Below are positions 1-5,715 of a DNA stretch of 7,309 nt, one piece after another. Origin of the DNA: CAYYVJ01 sp964475115. GTDB lineage: Bacteria; Bacillota; Clostridia; Lachnospirales; Lachnospiraceae. The stretch covers positions 1-7,309 of the forward strand of contig CAYYVJ010000090.1 of the NCBI GenBank assembly GCA_964475115.1, given 5' to 3'. Positions within the stretch are counted from its first letter, which is position 1. Each line of letters starts with the position of its first letter. The notes under the pieces are model-generated. The model was not told the origin of the DNA, made no database searches, and saw only the letters and a list, made by a program, of their open reading frames with translations. The position numbers were made by a program, and so were the translations under genes.

Positions 1-37
1 ATACGCCTATCGAAAGGCCTGCCATTCCGTTTGCCAT
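1..37 (-). CDS. flgK: Start of a flgK-like gene (hook-filament junction protein), cut by the window edge
   Basis: Only the first 12 codons are visible; they translate as MANGMAGLSIGV and run off the left edge. A good ribosome binding site (GAAAGGA) lies 9-10 nt upstream of the ATG, and the gene starts 26 nt after the flgM stop codon. Short N-termini of this kind, ahead of an 'SGL...' helix, occur in clostridial FlgK proteins, and flgK is the usual neighbour after flgM/flgN. FlgK (hook-associated protein 1) joins the hook to the filament and is exported with the help of FlgN, which is encoded two genes upstream. Twelve residues cannot prove the family, so the name rests mainly on gene order. 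A second in-frame ATG at 25-23 is possible but has no comparable Shine-Dalgarno sequence. Confidence 0.7.
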   Translation of the reverse strand, partial: MANGMAGLSIGV

Positions 38-63
38 CTTTTGTTATCCTTTCAATACCCTAG

Positions 64-342
64 CTAAAGGCTAAATTTCTCATAATTTTTTAATAGTTTT
101 GCTGCAAAATCTTCATCCTTCACAGCATATGTTCCAGCATCGATTCTAGCCTTTAATTCATTCACTTTATCTTTCCTTACATCAGGGACTTCCACAAGAG
201 CGCTCTTAGCTACTTGATAATCTCTACCTGCTCTCGAAATAGTAATCTGGTCTTTTTCTTTTGCTTTTTCTATAGAATGAACTTTTAATTTTTCATTTGT
301 TTGATAAATTTGATTAATCTTGTTATATGCATCTATACGCAT
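64..342 (-). CDS. flgM: FlgM, anti-sigma-28 factor
   Basis: The 92-residue protein has the usual length and layout of FlgM. These are a variable, probably disordered N-terminal half and a conserved C-terminal sigma-28-binding half with the segments AGRDYQVAKSALVEVPDVR (about residues 38-56), VNELKARIDAGTY (about 60-72) and a final amphipathic stretch DEDFAAKLLKNYEK. In the family, FlgM binds sigma-28 (FliA/SigD) and keeps late flagellar genes off until the hook is complete; it is then exported (well shown in enterics) or otherwise inactivated. The start ATG is preceded by a purine-rich AGAGGGGAAG site. It lies 39 nt after flgN and 26 nt before the flgK-like gene, so the three are probably co-transcribed. 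No separate promoter is apparent in the 39-nt gap. The stop codon is TAG. Confidence 0.93.
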   Translation of the reverse strand: MRIDAYNKINQIYQTNEKLKVHSIEKAKEKDQITISRAGRDYQVAKSALVEVPDVRKDKVNELKARIDAGTYAVKDEDFAAKLLKNYEKFSL

Positions 343-381
343 AAGTCTTCCCCTCTTTCTATGTTGAACCCGCTAGTTTCT

Positions 382-897
382 CTATTGTTTTGTATCAAAC
401 ATACCTCTTCCACTGCTTCTCACATTAGCATTATTTGCATCTTTGTTATAATTTGCAGTGACTGGCGCCTGTCGTAAGCTATGAATTAGATTCATCTCAA
501 ACTCTACCATCTCTAAGGATTCATTTATGAGACCTTTATTCATGTCATTAACCTTAATCATTTGCTTCATGGTAGTCTTTAGTTTATCATGAACTTGCGC
601 TAACCTTTCTTTCGTCTCTGGTTGATTAGCCATAAGTTCAATTAGCTTGGTGATGGTTAAATCTCTAGGTGGACGGTTGATTACATTACCAATGTCATTA
701 ATCGTCTCGACTCGGGTTTTCTCCAATGACTGAATCGCTTCTACTACGCCTTGCTCTTTTTCTATAATATTCTGCAAAGCTTCTAGGTCTCCCTTTATAA
801 TGGTTCCCGTTTTTTCTTTAGACATTTCCAGTAATGTTTCGTATTTTTCGTTTTCTTCCTCTAAGGTATCAATTAAAACTTCAATTAAACCTGCCAC
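382..897 (-). CDS. flgN: FlgN-type flagellar export chaperone (GTG start)
   Basis: With the GTG start at 897 the product has 171 residues beginning (M)AGLIEVLIDTLEEENEKY, the typical opening of FlgN: a long alpha-helix with an LEEEN...Y pattern. Most of the protein is predicted helical/coiled coil. It includes EKEQGVVEAIQSLEKTR and a later helix around NDMNKGLINESLEMVEFEMNLI, and ends in a glycine/serine-rich tail closing with FDTKQ. FlgN binds the C-termini of the hook-associated proteins FlgK and FlgL and delivers them to the flagellar type III export gate, which fits flgK lying two genes downstream. The frame stays open to an ATG at 1026, but that start lies inside the upstream terminator hairpin and adds 43 residues encoded by AT-rich leader, including the putative promoter. 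The GTG has a GAGGTG ribosome site 6 nt upstream. A TTG codon directly before it is a less well-spaced alternative. Confidence 0.88.
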   Translation of the reverse strand: MAGLIEVLIDTLEEENEKYETLLEMSKEKTGTIIKGDLEALQNIIEKEQGVVEAIQSLEKTRVETINDIGNVINRPPRDLTITKLIELMANQPETKERLAQVHDKLKTTMKQMIKVNDMNKGLINESLEMVEFEMNLIHSLRQAPVTANYNKDANNANVRSSGRGMFDTKQ

Positions 898-903
898 CAA
901 CTT

Positions 904-909
904 CACCTC
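904..909 (-). promoter_or_regulatory. Ribosome binding site that decides the flgN start
   Basis: On the minus strand the sequence reads GAGGTG-AAGTTG-GTG. The Shine-Dalgarno hexamer ends 6 nt before the GTG at 897-895, a near-ideal spacing, and only 3 nt before the TTG at 900-898. This favours GTG as the initiation codon over the upstream ATG at 1026. Confidence 0.75.
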
Positions 910-943
910 ACTCTTACTTAGATTATTTCTTTCTCTGGTTAGT

Positions 944-971
944 TTATCGGTTAATTTGTTCGTTTTTATTA
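944..971 (-). promoter_or_regulatory. Putative sigma-28 (SigD/FliA) promoter for flgN-flgM-flgK
   Basis: On the minus strand, positions 951-944 read ACCGATAA, which differs from the sigma-28 -10 consensus GCCGATAA at the first base only. Upstream, TAAT (971-968) lies 16 nt away and TAAA (968-965) lies 13 nt away; the family consensus is TAAA with about 15 nt. The -10 match is strong, while the -35 match and spacing are imperfect. The site lies between the terminator at 1013-1046 and the flgN start, leaving a leader of roughly 40 nt. A sigma-28 promoter ahead of flgM is known in B. subtilis. The start point and sigma factor here are inferred. Confidence 0.55.
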
Positions 972-1012
972 GGGTAATTTTGTTTTTTATAAAAAGAACT
1001 TTCTTATCACGC

Positions 1013-1046
1013 AAAAAGCATTCCAACTTTTAATGGAATGCTTTTT
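1013..1046 (-). terminator. Stem-loop terminator after yvyF
   Basis: A perfect 12-bp inverted repeat (AAAAAGCATTCC at 1013-1024 and GGAATGCTTTTT at 1035-1046) encloses a 10-nt loop. On the minus strand the stem ends in five U, and on the plus strand a longer T run extends to 1048, so it could work in both directions. It starts about 20 nt past the yvyF stop codon and separates recD2-comFC-yvyF from flgN-flgM-flgK. There is no plus-strand gene nearby, so its likely use is to end transcription from yvyF, perhaps only partly. Confidence 0.8.
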
Positions 1047-1066
1047 TTAAACGCTTCTTATTTATC

Positions 1067-1483
1067 TTAATTACGGTCAAAAAATCTCATTTTTGCCTTT
1101 TCATCCTTAGATTTGTCAATCTGTGGAGTTACTTCTTTCTTTTTATATATTCCTTTTAACTCATCTGCCATAGTAAGCTTACATTTATTACAATATTTTC
1201 CCGTACTGATAACTTCTCCACACTTCATGCAGTTAATTCCTGCTCCAGCAGGATTTGTTAATATCAGACGTTCTTCTCTAATCCAATTCTTAATTTGTTC
1301 AACGCTAACATTTGTTTCACTTGCCACTTCTACAATGGTAGCGGCTGAATTTGCATAAATATATTCTTTTACTTCATCAAACTTTTCCTCCAGTTCCTTT
1401 ACGCAAACCGAACAAATCAATCTCCTATTTTCACTTCGGAAAATTCTCCCACACCTTTTGCAATTCAAGACATTTAGCTCCAT
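1067..1483 (-). CDS. yvyF: YvyF/TIGR03826-type flagellar operon protein, zinc ribbons plus HTH
   Basis: This 138-residue protein matches the layout of the 'flagellar operon protein' family typified by B. subtilis YvyF. An N-terminal four-cysteine zinc site (C8-x2-C11 and C24-x2-C27) is followed by a charged helix. A helix-turn-helix-like segment lies at about 48-72 (IVEVASETNVSVEQIKNWI). A second four-cysteine site (C85-x2-C88 and C98-x2-C101) and a lysine-rich tail complete it. The pattern suggests binding to DNA, RNA or a protein partner, but the family's role is not settled, so no function is claimed beyond its consistent linkage to flagellar genes. The AGGAGG ribosome site overlaps the comFC stop codon (TAAGGAGG), so translation is probably coupled to comFC. 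A terminator follows. In B. subtilis the same gene sits between comFC and flgM, which supports the identification. Confidence 0.85.
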   Translation of the reverse strand: MELNVLNCKRCGRIFRSENRRLICSVCVKELEEKFDEVKEYIYANSAATIVEVASETNVSVEQIKNWIREERLILTNPAGAGINCMKCGEVISTGKYCNKCKLTMADELKGIYKKKEVTPQIDKSKDEKAKMRFFDRN

Positions 1484-1495
1484 AATAGTTCCTCC

Positions 1496-2215
1496 TTAGT
1501 AATCTCTTCCTATACATAAACTTAGAAAATATACATCTTCTACCCCTTTTTTATTTAAAACCTTCGTACAAGCTTCTATTGTACTTCCAGTCGTATAGAT
1601 ATCATCTATCAATATTACTTTCTTATATTGTACTACTTTTTCGTCTATATGAAAAGCATCCTGAAGATTTTTTGCTCTTTCTTTATGATTTAGGCCTTTT
1701 TGGGCCACAGTCTTTTTTTGTCTAATCAAGAGATTCTTATCCATTGGCAAGTCCAATTCTTCCCCTATCTTCTTTGCAAGGACTTCTGCTTGGTTATATC
1801 CTCTAAACAAATACCTCGACTTATGCAAAGGTACAGGAATCAGTACTTCTGCCTCCCAATTAAGAATCTGTTTCTTATACCTTTTCATAAACTCTTCAAT
1901 ATAATAATCGGCATATTCTCTTTTGTTTTTATACTTAAATCTATAAACAGAATCTTTCATAATTTCATCATATTCAAAAAGTGAAATTCCTGTTTTATAG
2001 GAATGATTCTTCTTACTACAGTCATAACAGTATTCTGTTTCTTTATTTACCAAAGATTTACCGCATTTCTTACATCTTGGCTCTTTTACTAATTTAACTT
2101 TTTTCTTACAGGTTGGACAAATCATATTCCCTTTTGGCATTACGATTTCTCCACATACAGGACATCTTCTAGGAAATAAAATCCCAATTATCCTGTCTAT
2201 CTTCTTCTCCCCCAT
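1496..2215 (-). CDS. comFC: ComFC, ComF-family phosphoribosyltransferase-like protein
   Basis: The 239-residue length fits ComFC. The N-terminus has cysteine pairs C18/C21 and C33/C36, then C48/C51 and C63/C66, consistent with zinc binding. A type I phosphoribosyltransferase-like domain follows, with IPVPLHKSRYLFRGYNQAE (about 126-144) and the PRPP-binding loop VILIDDIYTTGST (200-212). In naturally competent bacteria ComFC is a cytosolic protein needed for uptake of transforming DNA, and in B. subtilis it works with the helicase ComFA; the PRTase substrate is unclear. No comFA is present here, and recD2 lies directly upstream. The ATG at 2215 lies inside the end of recD2, giving a 47-nt overlap. 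It has a GGGGGA ribosome site 5 nt upstream, and the product opens IDRIIGILFPRRCPVC, a usual ComFC N-terminus, so the overlap appears real. Translational coupling to recD2 is likely. Confidence 0.92.
   Translation of the reverse strand: MGEKKIDRIIGILFPRRCPVCGEIVMPKGNMICPTCKKKVKLVKEPRCKKCGKSLVNKETEYCYDCSKKNHSYKTGISLFEYDEIMKDSVYRFKYKNKREYADYYIEEFMKRYKKQILNWEAEVLIPVPLHKSRYLFRGYNQAEVLAKKIGEELDLPMDKNLLIRQKKTVAQKGLNHKERAKNLQDAFHIDEKVVQYKKVILIDDIYTTGSTIEACTKVLNKKGVEDVYFLSLCIGRDY
1905..1931 (-). promoter_or_regulatory. Sigma-28-like promoter sequence inside comFC
   Basis: On the minus strand, TAAA (1931-1928) is followed after exactly 15 nt by GCCGATTA (1912-1905), one base from the sigma-28 -10 consensus GCCGATAA and at the consensus spacing. 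It lies about 420 nt upstream of the yvyF start, within codons for a K-Y-K-N-K-R-E-Y-A-D segment, so coding constraint could explain it. If active it would put yvyF under flagellar control independently of recD2. This is a sequence match only. Confidence 0.3.
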
Positions 2216-4439
2216 TCATTTCCCCCAATGATATTTCTTTTATTCGATCCATTAACCCCGAGTACCTTCTTTTCTCACTTTGGTTTTCAGCCATTTCCCA
2301 AAATGTCTCTTTGCTCCCCACTAGACAGACACATTTCTTGGCTCTTGTTACAGCAGTGTATAATAAATTTCGGTTCATAAGCATCCTTGGTCCATTTAGT
2401 ATTGGTATAATAACTGCTGGATACTCACTACCTTGAGATTTATGTATCGTTATTGCATAAGCTAGTTCCACTTCATCTAATTGACTAAATCCATAGACAA
2501 CCTGCTTTCCTTCATCAAATTCTATCGTCATTTGTTCACTAAACTCATTGACTTCTTTGATTATTCCCATGTCACCATTAAAAATCCCCAGACCTTTATC
2601 CAAAGGTAATCCATATTTCCCTTTTATCTCCCATTCCAACTGATAATTGTTCTTTATCTGCATAACTTTGTCTCCCTCACGGAAAACTCCCTGAGACAAA
2701 GCCTTCTCTTTCTTTTTCTTATCTGGAGGATTTAGGTATTGTTGAAGAATTCCATTCAATCTCTCCACTCCGAGCAAGCCTTTTCGCATAGGGGTAAGAA
2801 CTTGAATGTCATATTCTTTGGCTTCTACATAGTCTGGTAGCTTCTTTTGGATTAAGGTAAGTATGGCATTGATTATAATATTTGCGTCATCTCTTTTTAA
2901 AAACAAGAAATCTTTGCTACCATTGGCAAGTCCAATATGTTCACCTTGATTAATCTTATGGGCATTGACTACAATATCACTCATAGCAGCTTGACGAAAT
3001 ATTTTAGTTAACATAACCACGCGAAATACTTCTGAATTAATTATGTCCTTCAATACATTTCCAGGTCCCACGGAAGGCAACTGATTTACATCTCCCACGA
3101 GTATAAGCCTTGTACCTACAGGAATCGCCTTTAGCAAAGAGTGCATAAGATTAATATCTACCATAGACATTTCATCAATAATTACGACATCTGTTTCTAA
3201 AGGATTTTGCTCATTCCTCTCAAAGGACACCACTCCTCCATTTTCAGTTAACATTCCACTTAATTCTAATAGGCGGTGAATGGTCTTCGCTTCATATCCT
3301 GTAGCTTCTGCCATTCTCTTGGCAGCTCTTCCTGTAGGAGCCGCTAAAACCACATCCAATCCTTCTATTTCAAAATACTTAATAATCGCATTAATCGTAG
3401 TGGTTTTTCCTGTTCCTGGCCCTCCAGTTACAATCATAATACCATTTTTCACAGCTTCTGCTACTGCCATTCTTTGAAGAGGGTCTAATTCCATTTGGGA
3501 ATCTTTTTCAAGATATTTAAGTTTTCGATCAACATCATCCTGATTCCCCTCTTCCTTTATATTTAGATCATTTAGCATTCTAGCTATATTTAATTCCATA
3601 TAATAGTAGGGCGCACTATAAATAACCTGTTCACTCTCTTTTTGCTTGATAATAAGTTTCTTATCGATTGCCAAGTCCATAACATGCTTTTCAATCGATT
3701 CTAATTCTATACCTAACAACTCTTTTGTACTATCAAGGATCTCTTTCATCGGTAGATATACGTGCCCCTGGCTTGCTGCCTGTAGCAAACCAAAAAGAAT
3801 TCCACTTTTAATTCTAAAATCAGAGTCTGAACGAATTCCTACCTTCACTGCTATTTCATCTGCAATTTTAAATCCCACACCTGATATGTCATCCGCTAAC
3901 TTGTATGGATTTTGTTGCATAATGGTATACATTCCAGGACCATATTGATTATATATTTTCACAGCTAAACTTGAAGATATTCCATACTTTTGAAGAAAAA
4001 TCATAGCTTTTCGCATATCTTTTTTTTCTTCTAATTGTTCACATATTTCGACTGCCATTCTCTCGCTAATTCCTTTTACTTCTGACAATCGCTCTGGCTC
4101 TTCTTCTATAACGCGAAAAGTATCTGCCTTAAAACGCTTTACTATTCTAGCTGCCAAAACAGCCCCTAGACCCTTGATTGCACCAGATCCTAAATATCTT
4201 TCTATAGACAAGGTATCCTCTGGTGCTTTAATTTCATATTGTTGCACTTGAAATTGATCCCCATACATGGGATGCGAAGTATAGCTTCCCTCAGCCTCAA
4301 TAAGTTCACCTTCTCCTATATAATGAAAGGTTCCAACGCATGTAATCTCCTCACCGTCATCTACCAAACTAAGGACCGTATAGCCATTATCTTCATTTCG
4401 ATATACAATTTTTTCAACATAACCTTCTACAAATGGCAT
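2169..4439 (-). CDS. recD2: RecD2-type (RecD/TraA family) 5'-3' DNA helicase
   Basis: This 756-residue SF1B helicase has the RecD2 layout. An N-terminal OB-like domain (about 1-75, opening VEGYVEKIVYRNEDNGYTVL) is followed by helix-hairpin-helix repeats (about 80-170, with GSGAIKGLGAVLAARI and EVKGISERMA). The helicase core has Walker A GGPGTGKT (339-346), Walker B IIDE (D422, E423), motif III GDVNQLPS (from G449), the IFRQ motif, HKSQG (666-670) and YTAVTRAKK (R699). All key residues are intact. The N-terminal extension marks it as the stand-alone RecD2 type and not the RecBCD subunit. RecD2 proteins unwind DNA 5' to 3' and act in repair and replication-fork maintenance. The start ATG follows an AAGGAAGGAAAG ribosome site. 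Its end overlaps comFC by 47 nt. A terminator lies between flgJ and this gene, so it needs its own promoter or readthrough; I found no convincing promoter in 4440-4495. Confidence 0.95.
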   Translation of the reverse strand: MPFVEGYVEKIVYRNEDNGYTVLSLVDDGEEITCVGTFHYIGEGELIEAEGSYTSHPMYGDQFQVQQYEIKAPEDTLSIERYLGSGAIKGLGAVLAARIVKRFKADTFRVIEEEPERLSEVKGISERMAVEICEQLEEKKDMRKAMIFLQKYGISSSLAVKIYNQYGPGMYTIMQQNPYKLADDISGVGFKIADEIAVKVGIRSDSDFRIKSGILFGLLQAASQGHVYLPMKEILDSTKELLGIELESIEKHVMDLAIDKKLIIKQKESEQVIYSAPYYYMELNIARMLNDLNIKEEGNQDDVDRKLKYLEKDSQMELDPLQRMAVAEAVKNGIMIVTGGPGTGKTTTINAIIKYFEIEGLDVVLAAPTGRAAKRMAEATGYEAKTIHRLLELSGMLTENGGVVSFERNEQNPLETDVVIIDEMSMVDINLMHSLLKAIPVGTRLILVGDVNQLPSVGPGNVLKDIINSEVFRVVMLTKIFRQAAMSDIVVNAHKINQGEHIGLANGSKDFLFLKRDDANIIINAILTLIQKKLPDYVEAKEYDIQVLTPMRKGLLGVERLNGILQQYLNPPDKKKKEKALSQGVFREGDKVMQIKNNYQLEWEIKGKYGLPLDKGLGIFNGDMGIIKEVNEFSEQMTIEFDEGKQVVYGFSQLDEVELAYAITIHKSQGSEYPAVIIPILNGPRMLMNRNLLYTAVTRAKKCVCLVGSKETFWEMAENQSEKRRYSGLMDRIKEISLGEMNGGEEDRQDNWDFIS

Positions 4440-4495
4440 ACAGTACTTTCCTTCCTTTATATATGTAAAAAACTTATAAACGCAGAGTTTCCTAG
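4440..4495 (-). other. Short leader of recD2 between terminator and start codon
   Basis: The 56 nt between the flgJ terminator and the recD2 start are very AT-rich and contain the AAGGAAGGAAAG ribosome site. TATAAG and TATAAA hexamers are present but have no recognisable -35 at 16-18 nt, and the nearer one would place the transcript start on the ribosome site. I therefore cannot name a promoter; recD2 may depend on a weak promoter or terminator readthrough. Confidence 0.4.
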
Positions 4496-4528
4496 AAAAA
4501 AAAGTTTGGGTGTTATCCCAAACTTTTT
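4496..4528 (-). terminator. Strong intrinsic terminator after flgJ
   Basis: On the minus strand a stem with core GTTTGGG/CCCAAAC (4517-4523 pairing with 4504-4510) is extended by flanking A-T pairs to 12 bp around a 6-nt loop. It is followed by a run of eight U (4503-4496). The stem overlaps the last two bases of the flgJ stop codon. It should end the mreB-flhO-flhP-flgJ transcript before recD2. Confidence 0.9.
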
Positions 4529-4874
4529 ATAAGTTGTAATTTCGCTTCATTTGTTCAAACAACATTTGTGCAATTCCGAGGCCGCCATTTTCCGCCCCGT
4601 TCTTAGCATATTCCTGAGTCAATAAATCCTCAAACATATCTAAAGCCGATGAACCAGAAGACTTTTCGTCAGATTCTGGAACCATCTTTTTCATAGATTT
4701 AAATACTTGTTCTGTAAAATATGCTTCAAACTCTTTACAAACACCCATTAACTCTTCTTCTGTAGCTGAACTATAATCCTTAGATATTGTTTTATCTAAA
4801 TTCTTTGTAGCATTATTTTTTATATTATCTATGTAGGACTGATTTATTGAAGATAAACCATCTATTGTACTCAT
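4527..4874 (-). CDS. flgJ: FlgJ N-terminal-type rod-binding protein (no hydrolase domain)
   Basis: The 115-residue protein matches the FlgJ rod-binding domain. A low-complexity N-terminal stretch (1-38) is followed by ELMGVCKEFEAYFTEQVFKSM (41-61), then MFEDLLTQEYAKNG (80-93) and GGLGIAQMLFEQM (97-109), which are the conserved segments of that domain. In the family it caps or scaffolds assembly of the flagellar rod in the periplasm or cell wall. Proteobacterial FlgJ carries a C-terminal muramidase; this one ends directly after the rod-binding part, the usual short form in many Firmicutes, so the wall-cutting enzyme must be elsewhere. Its AGGAG ribosome site overlaps the flgG stop codon (TAGGAG), with a 10-nt gap, and a terminator follows immediately. 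It is the last gene of the rod operon. Confidence 0.9.
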   Translation of the reverse strand: MSTIDGLSSINQSYIDNIKNNATKNLDKTISKDYSSATEEELMGVCKEFEAYFTEQVFKSMKKMVPESDEKSSGSSALDMFEDLLTQEYAKNGAENGGLGIAQMLFEQMKRNYNL

Positions 4875-4884
4875 TTATTTTCTC

Positions 4885-5700
4885 CTATCGTCTTAATGCA
4901 TTAGCTTGACTCAACATGTCATCAGAAGCTTGGATTGCTTTTGAGTTCATCTCGTATGCCCTTTGAGCAACAATTAAGTCTACCATCTCATCTACTACTT
5001 GTACGTTAGAGGCTTCTAAATAGCCTTGTTTTAGAGAACTTTGCTTTAAGTCTTGATGTTCAATTTCTAGCATAGGGTCTCCAGATGCTGCTGAAGCTGC
5101 AAATAAGCTTCCACCTGTTTTTTCTAAGCCGGCTGGATTTGAAAATTGTACAATACCAACTTGAACTCCTATAGGAGCTGGGTTATTTGTTTCATCAGGG
5201 AGTGCCAAATTACCATCTTCCATTACGGTAATCTTAGATGTATCTGTATCTGCATCTAGAATAATTGCTTGTCCATCTACGTCTAAAACTGGAAGTCCAT
5301 CCGCATTCGCTAATACAATTCCACCTGTAGACATTGCCATACCAAAAGAACCATTTCTTGTATAATAAGTTTCTCCATCTTCTCCCATGATTTGGAAAAA
5401 TCCCTGGCCTTGAATTGCAAAATCAAAAGTATTTTCAGTTGGATTCAAAGTTCCTTGGTCAAAATTAGAAGTAATAGATGCATTTCTAACACCTAGACCC
5501 ACTTGCGCTCCGATTGGCTTCTCTGCACCATTTGCGCTGGTAGTTCTGGACTGTATCGTTTGATAAAGTAGCGATTTAAATTCTGCTGATTCCTTTTTAA
5601 ATCCTACTGTATTCACATTCGCCAAGTTGTTTGATATAACATCTACATTAGTTTGCTGACTTCTCATACCTGAAGCCGCTGTCCATAAAGAACGCATCAT
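4885..5700 (-). CDS. flgG: FlgG/FlhP-type flagellar rod protein
   Basis: This 271-residue protein opens MMRSLWTAASGMRSQQ and has the rod-protein signature VDVISNNLANVNTVGFKKE (19-37). The flagellar basal-body core appears around FAIQGQGFFQIM and YTRNGSF. The C-terminal helix QGYLEASNVQVVDEMVDLIV...RAYE (225-250) is followed by MNSKAIQASDDMLSQANALRR. This N- and C-terminal coiled-coil design is shared by all rod and hook axial proteins; the length and 'ASNV..V.EMV' terminus fit FlgG (distal rod) best, and the B. subtilis counterpart in this position is FlhP. It is exported by the flagellar type III system, so it has no signal peptide. An AGAGGTG ribosome site lies 6 nt before the first of two ATG codons. 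It starts 15 nt after the upstream rod gene and is followed by flgJ 10 nt later. Confidence 0.92.
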   Translation of the reverse strand: MMRSLWTAASGMRSQQTNVDVISNNLANVNTVGFKKESAEFKSLLYQTIQSRTTSANGAEKPIGAQVGLGVRNASITSNFDQGTLNPTENTFDFAIQGQGFFQIMGEDGETYYTRNGSFGMAMSTGGIVLANADGLPVLDVDGQAIILDADTDTSKITVMEDGNLALPDETNNPAPIGVQVGIVQFSNPAGLEKTGGSLFAASAASGDPMLEIEHQDLKQSSLKQGYLEASNVQVVDEMVDLIVAQRAYEMNSKAIQASDDMLSQANALRR

Positions 5701-5715
5701 AATTTACACCTCTTT

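Noticed and set aside
800..1033. Plus-strand reading frame of 77 codons opposite flgN
   Set aside because: It lies antisense to a convincing flgN and its promoter region, has a hydrophobic composition typical of a complement of helical charged coding sequence, and lacks family resemblance.
1113..1358. Plus-strand reading frame opposite yvyF
   Set aside because: Antisense shadow of a gene with clear zinc-ribbon motifs; no ribosome site or promoter supports it.
3280..3948. Two plus-strand reading frames opposite recD2
   Set aside because: They mirror the helicase coding region, where the minus-strand motifs (Walker A and neighbours) are unambiguous.
4460..4480. TATAAG/TATAAA hexamers as a sigma-A promoter for recD2
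   Set aside because: No acceptable -35 at normal spacing, and the second hexamer would start the transcript on top of the ribosome binding site.
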